Assembly (NCBI RefSeq): GCF_022965805.1 | Contig: NC_133104.1 | Coordinates: forward strand, 39,538,682-39,602,681 | DNA length: 64,000 nt | Reading direction: 5' to 3' | Source of the DNA: Primulina eburnea | Taxonomy: Eukaryota; Streptophyta; Magnoliopsida; Lamiales; Gesneriaceae | In this document: in pieces, positions 24,499 to 37,931 of the stretch | Position numbering within the stretch: position 1 is the stretch's first letter | Layout of the letters: each line of letters begins with the position of its first letter | Translations under genes and position numbers: made by a program | Notes under the pieces: generated by a model | Database searches by the model: none | The model's input: only the letters and a program-made list of their open reading frames with translations | What the model was told of the DNA's origin: nothing

Positions 24499-26879
24499 AT
24501 GGTAAACATGGAAATGGTAAGTACCTTCCCAAGATCCCCTGATGCACAATTTGTTGATATCCATGAGGTGCCAGAAGAAGAAGAACAACAACAACAACAA
24601 GAGCAAGAACATCAACAAAATAATACAGCAAAAAGGGGGTATGTAAAAGAAGAAAAACAGTTCAACAAACCAATCAAAATTCGAGAATGGAAGAGGCCAT
24701 ACCGGAGTTTCAGCAGGCAAGTTTCCCTGGAAACCGGTTTTTCGGCTTTCAACAGAGAGCAAAAGGATAGGCAATCATTGGCAAGAAGTGGGAATAGCTT
24801 TGGAGGATTTGGTTGTGCAGAAAGAAAGAAAGGGGACTTCAATATTTTCAGAACAAGATCTGGTATCGTTAGGCAGAATTCGAGGTTGCCATTTAGAATG
24901 GACAGTGGGACTAACGTTGAGCAAAGAGATGGATTAGGTGGGATTGATGAATCTGTTGAGGAAAGTGTGCCCGCCGGAAGATACTTTGCTGCACTTACGG
25001 GACCTGAATTAGACCAAATCAAGGTGTATATACAATATTGTGCGTCTGTTTTTTTATTTGTTCAGAAGAGACAATGGCATATCTAATTCGATTATACACA
25101 TAGAATCAGTCGTTCCTCGTTCTGTCTGAAACCTTTGACAACATATTTATTTGGTTGACAAGTGACAACCCATTCATCCAACTTTGCAGATAAAGGAAGA
25201 AACGAAAAAAAATATCAACTTTGGTCATCCTAGTTTCCCAAACGAAATTCTTCCACATGTAGTTTTTTAGTCTCATTTCATACAAAAACTTGCGGCAAAG
25301 GGACAAGATTATTGCCTATGTTTTTTTGTATATGTTAAGTTACATAATTTTTTATGATGCATTGAAATTTTTGCCAAAAGTTTAGTTTACTTGTAATAAT
25401 TTTTAACACGCATCTTTTGCAGGAATCCGAGGACATACTTCTACCCAAGGATGAAAAATGGCCCTTCCTCCTACGGTTCCCTATCGGCTGCTTTGGTATA
25501 TGTCTGGGCTTAAGCAGCCAGGCCATTCTTTGGCTTTCTCTATCCACAAGTCCAGCCACCAAATTCCTCCACATTTCACCCTTGATCAACTTATCAATCT
25601 GGCTATTAGCCTTATTTGTGCTTCTTCTAGTATTCATCACGTACACACTAAAATGCATATTCTATTTCGAAGCTGTGAAAAGAGAATACTTCCATCCTGT
25701 CCGAGTCAACTTCTTCTTCGCTCCTTGGATCGTATGCATGTTCTTAGCCATCGGTGCTCCACCCGTTGTGGCACCAAACATACTGCATCCCGTCATCTGG
25801 TGCATGTTCATTGCACCTATCATATTTCTTGACCTGAAAATATACGGACAATGGCTTTCAGGGGGGAAACGTCGTCTGTGTAAAGTTGCAAACCCCTCTT
25901 CGCATCTTTCGGTTGTGGGCAACTTCGTTGGGGCGATTTTGGCAGCCAAAGTGGGATGGGAGGAGGCAGGGAAGTTCTTGTGGGCTATAGGGTTCGCACA
26001 TTATCTTGTCGTGTTTGTGACTTTGTATCAAAGATTACCTACAAGTGAAGTGTTGCCTAAGGAGCTGCACCCTGTTTATTCTATGTTCATTGCTACTCCA
26101 GCCGCAGCAAGCATTGCATGGAGGGCAATTTATGGTGAATTTGATTGCTTGGCCAGGACTTGTTACTTCATCGCTTTGTTTCTCTATTGCTCACTGATTG
26201 TTAGAATCAACTTTTTCAGGGGATTCAGGTAATCAAATAAATCTTACAAAAATTTATCATAATTGAGTTTTGTTAATGACATCGGTAGATTGACATTTAA
26301 AATTGCCATCAGACAGACAGACTTCTAAATTTAATCAAAAAATTAGAAAGTGGTTAATAGTAGGTTAATGCATCAGAAATTGTTTATTTAATTCGGTATA
26401 ATCTTAAAGGGCTAATTAATCGATGCAATTTATCAAATTATAACAATCTAGCCTCAACATTATACTTTTGAATTATGATGTGACAATTATCCATATTTCT
26501 AACATCTTATGGTATTGACAGGTTTTCAGTGGCATGGTGGTCCTACACCTTTCCAATGACAACGGCTTCAATAGCAGCAATCAAATATGCAGAAGAAGTC
26601 CCTTCTGTAATAAGCCAAGGACTAGCTTTGACACTTTCATTCCTGTCATCAACAATAGTGTTTATATTGTTCTTTTCAACTATTCTGCATGCTTTGGTAT
26701 GGAGAACATTGTTCCCTAACGACTTGGCCATCGCCATAACAAAGAGAAAAGTAGGGAGGGAGAAGAAACCAGTGAAAAAGACGTATGATATAAGACGATG
26801 GACCAAGAATATGCCCCTGTCGTATTGTTCAGCTAATGGAAACAACTCAGTTGACAAGGATAATGAAGTCGAGAAATAA
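24499..26879 (+). CDS. SLAC1: S-type (slow) anion channel SLAC1
   Basis: Exons 24499-25023, 25423-26228 and 26522-26879 give 562 aa; Arabidopsis SLAC1 is about 556. The reading frame is open upstream to 24469 but that codon is TTG; ATG 24499 is the first Met. The protein releases Cl- and nitrate from guard cells during stomatal closure. The cytosolic N-terminus (about 185 residues) has a Glu/Gln run, then SFSRQVSLETGF with Ser76 and IVRQNSRLP with Ser128. These correspond to the two kinase sites known in Arabidopsis (S59, S120). The ten-helix core has RFPIGCFGICLGLSSQA, KREYFHPVRVNFFFAPW, GKRRLCKVANPSSHLSVVGN, FIALFLY and SVAWWSYTFPMTTAS. The tail is basic (AIAITKRKVGREKKP). SLAC1 rather than SLAH1-3 because of its long N-terminus and these sites. 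Confidence 0.95.
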
Positions 26880-27587
26880 GCAAAGCAAGACAAAGGCGTC
26901 AAATATCTAATCAGTGCAATAAAAGATGAAATACATAGGGGAAATGTATGGTCACAAAATATTGTGGATCCTCATTTCATTGATAGGTGAAGAATTGGAA
27001 GATGTAAATCAACCAAAGGAAAAATTGTCACAACGAATATGGTCATTAATATAATTATCTTACTGTATCATTATCCATTCAAACTGTGTGCTTCATAAGA
27101 GCACGAAACCGTTAGTCCACAGAACAATGGCAAATTGAGGTAACTGCAACGTAGACTTTATTGAACATCGAACAAGATACTCCAGTTATACAGTTCTTTT
27201 CTAAAAAATATTAAAGAATAAAAAGGATTATATTGCTGAATGATCCAAAGTCAAAAATGGTCCTATGCCAATATTAGCATTTGTGTGGTAATCAAAATTG
27301 CTATTATAACATGGTTGAGTATTTCGAGACCACCTGCTCACCCGTCGTATAGCCTCGGACCGCATATAGAAACTGCTTTAGACAAAGGCGAGGGCGGTCG
27401 AGGCGGCTTCTTAGTCGACCGCCATTTAGAACACTGGTTCTAGTTTTGATGGTTGTTTAATCAGTCAATGTTTAACAGGAAGACAACTCTGCCGAATTAT
27501 ATAATTAGTCAAGTGAAAGCCAAAATTCAAAAGCACGAGAACTGAATATGACATTTTAAGTGAAGCTATAAGGGGCCATATATTACC
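26880..27587. other. spacer between convergent SLAC1 and TPX2-like genes
   Basis: Mostly 3' untranslated sequence of both genes. A GC-rich block at about 27325-27440, with complementary GGTCGAGGCGG and GTCGACCGCC motifs, looks like an inserted repeat of the same flavour as the island at 7013-7152. Confidence 0.5.
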
Positions 27588-30500
27588 TCATTTCCTTGCT
27601 GGAAGCAACCCCAGCCATCTGTTCTCTTTTGAACCCTGTTAACAAATCAATTTCTTCATAAAGAAATATCAAAATCGTGTTTTTTCCTTAACATGATAAA
27701 AAGACATCAAGGAACCTTGGTTGATATGCTGGTAGACCGAGCCAGTTGGGACCCAAGAATGGCACTCGGTTGTGTTTCAGGTGCAAGAGAGAGCTGTTTG
27801 CAAAAAGAAACTGTGAAGTCATAACGCACGTTTCTTCCATGATTCAATTGGTTGATTAAATTAGAATTACTTTGCAGTAATATGAATTGCTGAAGAATGA
27901 GAGCAGGAGATGCAGACTGACAGTCTAGCAATTCATAAATGCATCTTGAAAACAGTTCTAATGAAGCAGTGGTAAAGAGCTGGATGAGTGTAATGTGTGA
28001 ACCAAGCAGATAGTTATTCATAAGTTCACCTTGCTGAATAGATCGATTGGAAGATTATGATGACACCTCTTGTCTGTGGGAAAATTGAACTCCTGTGATG
28101 CAGGCAAGGCAAGTTATTCCACTTTTATACATCACTTATATTTAGAACAGGAATTTCATGGTAATTACCGAAGGCACATTTGATACCTTCTTACTATTGT
28201 GGAAATTTCCACTATCCTCCTTGCTTCTCAATATCTAAGACCGAAATAATAATATGAATAAACCCTTAGTGCTTGCAAAAATATACAGGTTTAACATTTT
28301 TTTTCCGAAGGCATTACCTTCTTGTTAACGGAAAGAGCTTTTAAGCCATGGGATGACCCACAAGCCTCTGGCTTTGAAGCATTCACAAGGCTGAGTCTGA
28401 AAAGTAAAGCACAAACATTTATTGTGAAAAAAAGGGTAAAGGTGGCCACGAAACATTTGAAATACCGAAACAAAGGTCAAAAGTAGTAAAAAACATTAAA
28501 ATATCAAAAGATCTGACAAACAGGCATTCTGATGAAGAAAACAGTATGCACTGGTTAATAAGAATACGATGACAATGCCCATGAATAACTATAAGAAACA
28601 AGCCTAACCTACGAAAATGATCAACAAGAGTGAAAAAATGTCGCACAGCCACTTCCACCATATAAAATAATCACTGAATATCATATCAAGAACTAGGAAA
28701 GTAAGTCACGGTGATGATCATGTCGCAGGGTAAAAGAGTCCATGGCATAAAGAGAACAAAACTAAAAATCCCATCTTACTACCTAGCAAGTTCTCGGTTT
28801 CCACGTTCTGAGGTCACTGTATATCTATGTGAGGCCTGCAACAATTAGACAGAAATGAACATCGCCTAATCTCAACTAAAATTGATGTTTGTGCATCGTA
28901 CTAGATATAGGATAAGTCTACCCTAATCAATACGAAACCTCAAAGAAAAACGAAAAGCATATTGATATTGATAAATCGATAGCATTAATAAATTGATTGC
29001 ATTAATTTTAGTAACCTTGGCAGACTGTTGACACGTGACTGTTGATTTTGGAACTGCTGGGCTGTGGAGCATAGCCCTCTCTGACGTTTTCAAGTTAAAT
29101 TCCTAAATGTAAGTCGCAAGGAAATTCAACATCCACATATGCGTGTCAGTTCGATTATACATAAACACCTTGACAAGAAAATGCTGAACAGAACTCTGTT
29201 TTTACAACTCACTTGAAAATCTGTCAGACAGGGACGGTTTCTCTTTGGAAGAAGAGAAGGTGCCTCGAGAATCTGAAAATGTAAGATATGGATCTGATCA
29301 TCATTTTATAATCTGAAACTGGCCGACCCTTATAGAAGATAATAAAGATACCAACTTTTCTGTTCAGAGGAAGAGCTTTGAATCTAGGAAAATATGTTGG
29401 CCCATTTTCGGCTTCTTTATTATGTTTTGACCTGAAACTCAACCATCGAGCAGGACTCTCAAAACCCCGTTAGAGTAAAATTTCACTCTACGGCACCTTA
29501 GCACACAGAAACTTAAGAATACAAATGCTGCATGAATTGACCAAACCAACCTCGTTCTTAGAGCCCTGCGTGCTGTCTCAAGATCTGGGTCTCTAGGAAT
29601 TGTGTTTCTTCCTTTAGAATGAGTTCTGTTTCCAACTAGTAATCCATCCTGTCAAATCATTTAAAAGAACTTAGATCCACATCTTTGCAGTAATTCAATT
29701 GTAGTCCCTAAGTTCATTTCATATATCAACAGTTCATAGATCAAGAAGATTACAGCAGACATGAAGCTGCACAATGTACTTTCTGCAGTTATTTTATTAT
29801 TTCAAATAAATTTAACAAACCCGATTTGGTGCCTTATGGACATAACTAGTTTGCTGCAGCTGCATTGTATCCACGACCTATAATGAAAGGTGATAAAGTT
29901 TCAGAAGCCTTAAAAAGAAAGAAATAATTTCATACAGTCACTACGCTGTTTGTGAACTTATCAAGCAAACAAAGTAGCCTAAACTGCGTCAACTTTGGCA
30001 GAAACAAGACAGACAAGAGAAATCAATACAGATGAAGTATTCGAAGGGGAAGATTCTGTCATCAACAGAAGCCAAAATAATTTAAATCTAAGTAAAATAA
30101 TTGGGATGTTCGATATTCCCAGAAAAATCCATTTGCACCTTTTAAAATAATAGTTACCAAATACCAATTAACACTCACGCAAAAGAGGCAAAACTTTAAG
30201 ATTATATGAAAAATGTAACCGATTTTGCATGAAAATTCACTATTACTTTCGATAACAGGACATCAAGGTATCCATCTTTAAAAAAAGAGCAATAAAAAGC
30301 AAGTGAAGAAAAAAAAAACTGAACTAGCTATCTAACAAGAATTTATCCATACCTTGCGAAGAAGACCGTTCTCAAGCTTTTGTCTTTTTGCAGCTTGATT
30401 CTCAACCATAGATGTGCTACCTAAGCTTTTGGACATTTTCTCCGTGAATGATGCATTTGACCTGGAATTTGAACAAAAAAAAATATCATCAACCAATCAT

Positions 30501-33162
30501 GACACATGAAATGCCCCTAAGTGATGGATTCCTATGACCGACAATTGTTCAACACTTGAATGATATGATTATCTTTAAGGTCAAACAACGTAGCAAAATG
30601 CATTTCTACTTGGCAACACAAAACAAAATACTGAAACTGAAAGTGCTGTGAGTCTGGAGACGTCAATTTATTTTTGCATTAATGAGGAATCATCATCACC
30701 TAGGATAACCAGTCAGGAAAGGACCATTTTGCTTGGCCAATTGGCTTGCCGTTGGCTTCATAAGAGTTGAAGTCCTTGGGAGAGATGGCTTCTTTGACAA
30801 CTTGGTTTCAGTTTTTGATGTACTATTGTCCACCATGTGATTATAAAAGGTTAATCCTGCACAAATATAGCATTACGAGAAGACATCGAAAAGTATGTCA
30901 ATGACAGAAAACAAAAGTCTAAACCATTTATGCAAGGGGATCTTCCGAGATTCTTCATTTAGAGAGGATAAAAAATTCATTTGGAGCTAAATTGCGAAAA
31001 AAAGTATGGGTAAAATACTAGAAGAACAACAGAAAATAAAATTGAGACTTTTTCTATTAAAATGAAAAACAAGGCAGAAAGAAGACCTGAGGGTAAGTTT
31101 TTGTGTGGATCCTGAAACTTCTGATCGCTTCCAACTTGTAGAGTGGTGCAATTTCCATTGTTTTGCCCTTCAACATATAGATGATGAAGTTATATTAAAG
31201 TGTCAACAAAATAACATCAATATCAAGATATAATTAATTGAATGACAGAGTCTTGTCATCTGAATGGAAAAAAAGAAGTAACCAAAAAAAAAAAAACTCG
31301 CTATCCAGTCCATCCTTTTATGCTAGAACGGGGAGAATATACCACATCTTCTATTTTAACTAAAACACTCTTCATGTTGCAAATTATATAATTAAAGACA
31401 GGTGCATGAAAATCTTGTTTGCTAAGCAGATAAAAAGCCATAGCAAGCTGATGCAAATCTTCATCCTTGGCAATATGAAGGGATACATAATTAAACATAT
31501 TCCAAAGGAGATGATCAAGAGGGCGACATACCTCACCACATGATTTGGCTAGATCTACATATGCAAGCACGTAACTTTACATCAAGCACAACAGAGCAAA
31601 AAAACAATACTACGAGGCATCTCCAACACTGAACTTTCAGGCCATTTTACACTCTTAAATCCCATTTCCCCCCAATCATCTTTTGCTTAAATGTTCACAT
31701 TGTAATAGATTACAGAGTAGCAACATAATGTATTGATCTCCTTGATCTGTTTAAGTTGCAGCTCTATCCCGTATATCAGAATATGGGGTGCACTCTGGCT
31801 TACACCTTACAAATCTTAACCTCTTTGTGAGCTTAGGGTGAACTTTGATATGAAGAAAGGAGTAAGGTTTTCCTGTTACAATCAAGTTGAAAAATCTATA
31901 GAAGCCATGGAACTGGTAGATTTGAACTAAGCAGGTCTCGAAATTAGGTGGATGCCACGTAAAAGGTTGAATCAAAAGGAAGAAGTATGCAGTCTCATCA
32001 CATGGTGGTACATATAGATACATTTGTGATTCGTGGTTAACAGAGATACTGAAATTCCTAATGCTGAGCTACTTTTACAATTGTATCGGGAATCAATAAT
32101 CAAAAAAATCGCAGCTAGACTTAGAAAACTACCAATTTTTCGTCTAGTCACCTAAAAAAGGTTTAACTGTAGGCAGGAACCTATGAATTTGGAATCTCAT
32201 TAGTATCCACTGGAGGTAAACTTTAATCCACATTACAAAGAGTCGGCTAATAGATGCACAAGGTTCTATATTAGTTTTATTAACGTAATTCTTGTTGCAA
32301 ACAAAATATGTCTGATGAACACATGATTAAACGAACTATGTCTGATGAACACATGATTAAACGAACCTCGGTAGTTCATGTCCACAACAGAAGTTTCATG
32401 CACCCCCTCAATATCAGAGTCACCCTCAGAATAGTGCATGTTCTCGACATCTTTAGCACCGGGGGAGATACTAATATCTTCCATCCACATTTCATCTCTA
32501 GGTACCAACCTTGCCACAAAAGCTGCAAAAGAAAACTGCCAAAGGTTAGTTAATTTCGACTTAACACATAACATAGCAAGCATTCTATAGCTAAAACAGA
32601 TGGACAAGACTCACCAAAATCTTCTAATTGTCATACACCCAGAAAGTTTAAAAATAAATTAAAAGTCCAGATTAAAGTATCACAAGCTGATGAAAATGCC
32701 GCTCTGAGGTTCACGCACTTCATCACAAAACAAACAATTAACCCTATACAACAGTGTGACGCCGAGGCCAGTGCCTCATACTCCGAATTAATTAATTATT
32801 TTTAAGAAAAAAAAGATGAAAACCAAAAAATTCCATTTCCAGCGCGAGGTGTGAACAATAAAAAAAAGAACCGAGCACATCTCGTCAGACTTGAAAAGCA
32901 AAAATTTGGTGAGGAGACAATGAAGAATGTTACGAGAGGGAGGATAGCTTCCGGCGAAGTCGAACCAGACTTCAGCTTGGCGCGCCTCCAGACTCGACTC
33001 GTCTCGGCAGAAGTCGAAGAAGCGAGCGGCATCATACTCATAGTCGAGGTCAATCTCATACGCCGTGAAACTGTAATCCACCATATCATCATTCGCAGCA
33101 TCCTCCACCATTTCATCCTCCATTTCTGGCCTTCCTCCACGCAACACGAGTGCAGAAATCAT
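27588..33162 (-). CDS. TPX2-like microtubule-associated protein (TPXL2/3 type)
   Basis: Fifteen minus-strand exons: 33162-32934, 32522-32367, 31167-31087, 30856-30700, 30461-30353, 29877-29821, 29648-29551, 29431-29356, 29272-29213, 29102-29016, 28835-28783, 28396-28318, 28092-28030, 27793-27716, 27635-27588 (TGA). All are GT-AG and in phase; 476 aa. The N-terminus (YSFTAYEIDLDYEYDAARFF, then SYPPS/FVARL) is the part that binds Aurora kinase in TPX2 relatives. The middle has LPRTSTLMKPTASQLAKQN; the TPX2 region has RDPDLETARRAL, FKALPLNRKILEAPSLLPKR, EFNLKTSERAMLHSPAV and EFNFPTDKRCHHNLPIDLFS. The role is spindle microtubule assembly. A second in-frame ATG at 33123 may be the start. Exon 15 and the short tail (KGSKENRWLGLLPARK) are the least certain part. 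Confidence 0.88.
32308..32367. repeat. 30-bp tandem duplication at a TPX2-like splice donor
   Basis: Two almost perfect 30-bp copies (32308-32337 and 32338-32367) lie at the exon 2/intron 2 border. On the minus strand each begins GTTCGTTTAATCATG, so the GT of the donor is present twice, 30 bp apart. Confidence 0.9.
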
Positions 33163-33884
33163 TTCAGCTCGAGAATCAACAAAGTATCCGAGGGCATAGA
33201 GACAGTGACTGGATTCAGAAAAGGCTGAGAACTGAAGAATCGATTATTTGAAACGCGAGAGAATGGAAATTTGGACTGTGGTGCGTAGCACAGTATTTTC
33301 AGTTTTTGGGCGAACAGAGAGAGAGAGAGAGGGAAGGGAGCTTCAGGATCCGGAAATTTGAATAATTGGGGCAACATCACGGGTATGGTTGGATCCGACT
33401 GTATGTATTCGTCACCTGACCATTTTGTCCCTTGCAAGAGTTTATTGAATTAATTTAGATCATTATTAAGGTGTAGACAACCAATAGCTCTTTCTTTTAA
33501 TTTGCATGTTCAAATATTATTTTAAAATAAAATAAAAAACTAAAATTCACACAGTTGTTCTTAAATAATTTTTAACATATATTTTTTTATAATAAGAATT
33601 TATTTGGATTGAGAAATTTGAAATTATATTTATTTAATGTCATTTTATGAGTACTTTTCTTCCGAGAAAATGAAATACATAATTGATTTGTACAATCTAT
33701 TTGACAAAAAATTTCAAATCACAAAATTGTTATTGTTTGAGTCATTATAAAATATTTTAAATTAATTTCAATAAAAATTCATTTCAAATTAAACTATAAA
33801 TCAAAATCCTTCAATCTGAAAGCAACAAAAACATGAACTAAATTAATTATAATTACTGCGAAACTAATATTGATATCGAAAAAA

Positions 33885-34225
33885 AAATTATATGTGAATT
33901 ACAACACCTATAGGTTATAATCATATTTTATTTACACAAATTCTCAAAAGATCATCTCATATATCAGTTTTGTGAGACAGATCTCTCTAACCCGAATCAA
34001 TGAAAAACATTAATTTTCACTTTACATAAAAATTAAATTAATTAATATTACTATCCAACAAAAGTTAAATATGAATTACAACATTTATAATCATATTTTA
34101 TTTACACAAAAGTCCTATTAAATCATTTCAAAAATCAATTTGTTATACAGATCTTCGACCTGATTCGATTATAAAAAAATGTATTATTTTTTATTTTAAT
34201 TATGAAATGAGTTGACCCGTTTTTA
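33885..34225. repeat. degenerate tandem duplication, unit about 175-180 bp
   Basis: GAATTACAACAC..ATAATCATATTTTATTTACAC starts near 33895 and recurs near 34072, followed in both by a diverged GAGACAGATC/ATACAGATC segment. The second half of each unit resembles the GAGAC-ended repeat family. Confidence 0.55.
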
Positions 34226-34408
34226 GCTAACCTTTTATTTATTAGTTGAGTAATAAGTGGAGGGTGTTTGGCGTCTTGCATGCTCTATTTCCAAAAGAAA
34301 AAACTAGCAGGTGATTAGGTGTCGCGCAATAAAGTTGGTAGCAGTGTGTGTATACGCAGCAATCATCCCATAGGGAAGTAATTAGAACACATTATTGATG
34401 TAAACTTA

Positions 34409-35149
34409 CAGTGTGTTCGGCAACTTTGATTTCAGAGGATTTCGTGATATTTGAAATTGGATCTGGAATTGGATTTGGAAATTCAAGTATTTGAAGTTCA
34501 AGTTGGTGTTTGATTTAAAATTTAAAAATGGTATTTACAAATTCATTTCTTGTTTGGAGAAAAAAATATTCGAATTTAGAATTTTAAAATTTTACTAAAC
34601 TACCCTTATAAATCATATAAACATAAATAACTAAAAAAAATTTAGAAATTAATAATTCTTCTCTATTATTTGTATTTATAAATTCAAAAATTAATTATTA
34701 TTTATTAATCATAGTGCACATAAAATAATAATTAAAAAATCATCAAACAACTTCGAACTTTAACATGAAATTAATTATTAAACGTAAAAAGAGACTTTGG
34801 TAATTACTATAATTTTTATTATATTAATCGATAAATAGCACAAGAAACTTATAAAATTTAAACGAAATCTTTCAACTTATAAAAAAAGTTAAAAGGAAAA
34901 TAAAGTCTAATCATTTAGAAACTTTTGATGGAGAATGATGTGTTGGATAAAAAAGTAATTTTATGTTTTAAAATCCAAATCTCACCAAATGTTATCAAAT
35001 TTGATGGGATTTGGATATACTTGTTGAAATCCCATGAAATCCTAAGCAAATCCGAATATTTTTTTTAACATCTTGCCAAACAGGAAAAATAAGATTTTGA
35101 AATCCAAATCCCATGAAATTCTCTCAAATCCTGATTGCTAAACATACTG
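34409..35149. mobile_element. MITE-like element with inverted ends and TA target site
   Basis: The left end reads CAGTGTGTTCGGCAA and the right end, read on the other strand, CAGTATGTTTAGCAA: a 12/15 match. Both are bounded by TA (34407-34408 and 35150-35151). The 741-bp interior is AT-rich, with GGATTTGGA/TCCAAATCC words near both ends in opposite orientation. No protein is encoded. The TA duplication points to the Tc1/mariner or PIF-type groups. Confidence 0.65.
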
Positions 35150-35479
35150 TAATAATCTCCAACTTTAAGCAGTCGGCATTAATCAAATGCAATTGCATGT
35201 TTACCATTTACAGTTGAATTAGATTGTCAGGACCCATCATCGAAATTTTAAAATGCATAGGATTCTTTTTCTTTTAATTAAATATGCATGGACACAGTTT
35301 GACACTGACAGGAATTGTTTTTATCTGTGCTTTTCCTCGTGATTGTACTCAAGGACAGCCGATTCCATGCACTTAAGGAAACATGATTTTTTTTAATGTA
35401 GGAGACCAACTACGTTGGGAATTTTACGTAAAACTTCGCATGCGAACAATTTTGAAGTATTTTAACAATTTTTTTTTGA

Positions 35480-35578
35480 GCAAAAACTTGTGTGAGACTT
35501 TTTCACGGGTCTTATTTTGTGAGACGGATCTCTTATTTAGGTTATCCATGAAAAAAAATATTACTTTTCATGATAAGG
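35480..35578 (+). repeat. dispersed GAGAC-ended repeat, copy F (truncated)
   Basis: Only the left half of the family described at 1003-1180 is present (AAACTTGTGTGAGAC to CCATGAAAAA). Confidence 0.7.
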
Positions 35579-37931
35579 TACTTTTTGGTTCAAGTACTTA
35601 TAAGTACTAATATAAATAGTCATATCATATCACTTGTTTTATACAAGTATTATTTATCTCGATCACTCAAATTATTAATTATTTATTTCACATCAATCAA
35701 ATTCGTAATAATTTATCTCACTCAATCAGATCAATAATATAAAATTAGGATAATTTATATTTGACCTGTTGGTGTTTTTCTTTGGAGGGACTGGACACTC
35801 ACCAATCTAACAAATTTGTACTAGCAGATATTAATGCTTATTGAATTTGGAGCAGAAAATAATTGAATAGGGTTTCGTTTATTTATTTTCCAATTCCATT
35901 AGCGATTTCATTAATTGCTTAGGAATCAGATTGGCAGCCTTTTCCCTTATAGGGAGCCTTTCCTTTCTTCGTGCTCTTTTGGAAATTTGGGCTTCTGGTT
36001 GACCACTTGTCTCTTCTTTCGTTTCATGAAATAAATCAATGTACAGTAGTAGGATTATTTACTTTTACAATAATATATTTGTCGTGGAAAAACAATAATA
36101 CTAATAATTATACTTTTAATTATGTAAATTTGTTTATTTTTAATTTTACTCATATAATAATTTTTTTTTTATCTTTTTCGCCGTCGCCACTAAATATATA
36201 AAATATTATTTATTTGATATTGATATTCTTCTATATAACTCATATAACAAGTATAAAATTGATATATACACATTAAAATTTATTTAAGAAAAAATGAAAA
36301 AAGACGAGTTTTTTCTTCTTGAAATATTTATTGTCGTTTTTTATTTTAGTTTTCTTCTTTGTTTTTGTTTAGATTTATTTTAGTGCGTGTAACGTAAGTT
36401 TATTCTCGCTACAATAGCTACATAGGAGAATATCGGTGTCAAATAAATAATATTCGATCGAGTTAGTGATTTTCGGCAAAAAAGAAGATCAAAACAAAAA
36501 AAATTTCAAACCAGTGGATGAAAACTAAATATTGACAAATTACAAGACTAAAACCGAAAAAAAACATATTAAAATTACAGATTTTATTTTAACCGAAGTT
36601 GCTCTTGACGTTTGATGTGGACAATTTGTAGAATTATTTTTGGGTTTGAAAAAAAAAATAGAATGGTTATTGCTGATTTCAAATAATGCTAAACAAATAT
36701 TGGATATATTTATTTTAGGATTAATTTCGAATTTAGTTAGGCCTCGGTCTAAAACATATCAGCCGTGAGCAGACGGGGAAGCATATCGGCTGAGTCTCGG
36801 ACGAACTCCTTCGGGCTTAATTGATAATCAGTTTGTGCTAGACAGGATGGATTTGAGGGGGCGGATTTCAAAATTTTTTGACAAAATTCAAGGTTATATT
36901 TGAACGGATGAATTTTAAATTTATGTATTGATCAAATATATATTTGTTGTTTAAATAATAAGATCATAAACTCAAATATACTTCTTAAATGTTTATACGA
37001 TATTTCATGTTAATAAGAATGAATTTCAAGTTTCTACTTTATATTAATAATATGTATTACTAATATATAAATAAAGTATGAAATTAAAATTTAATCTATT
37101 GTTTCATTGTAAACAATAAAATCAATCGAAACCCATGAATTTAAAATTCATCTCCGCAAGAATACTAAAGTGAATTTCAACGTACATCATATCAAATAAT
37201 ACATTTTTCATCGTAACTATGATGGATTTCAAATACTATCAAGATATGTGTCATTTTAAATTCATTTATAAATCATTCTTAAAATCAAATCTCAATCAAT
37301 TCATCAATCTAAACACAAAATAAAATAATTGTGATCATAAGTTGCAATTGGATTGACGACGAATATGAAGTTAATGATTTCAAATCTATAATAACAAATA
37401 TATTATTTTGTCAAGGTAAATGCATTTAATAATGAATTTAAATTCAAACTATTTTTTTAATCATTATAATGGATTTAAATATGGAGTCTCTTAATTCAAA
37501 TACTCACTCAAATTCAAATCATATCGTCCTCGTTCAGACGGAAAGATTTGAGTTAATGAAGCATTAAGATAAAGATTTGAAATTCATCATAATTATTCGA
37601 AAAATAAATATTTTGAATTTGAAATTCATTGCGCGCTATATATAATAGTCAAAACAAACCAATAAATTTGTTTATATATTTGAAATCCCTAAAGTCAAAT
37701 CCATATATCTAAATGCAATTAGCCACACTTGATGTAAACATTACAGGAAAGGCAAACGAAAAAGTAAAAATAGACCAATTTGTTGGAGAATTCGGTTATT
37801 AGGCTACAAAAAATGGAATAATATTATTGCCAATTACAAACAATCAATGACAGTAACTTCAGAATAAATTCAAAAGAATTTTATGGTTTCTTTGTACCAT
37901 TCAAATAAGTAAATGTTCCCCTCGTTACTGT

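Larger units (their letters stand above)
33163..37931. other. AT-rich spacer with repeats
   Basis: The first 300 bp are the TPX2-like leader (GA-rich near 33319-33333). Then come a degenerate tandem duplication (33885-34225), a MITE with TA target site (34409-35149) and partial repeat copy F (35480-35578). Nothing I can identify lies in 35600-37930, apart from AT-rich sequence with repeated AAATTCA words that may be old transposon DNA. Confidence 0.55.
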
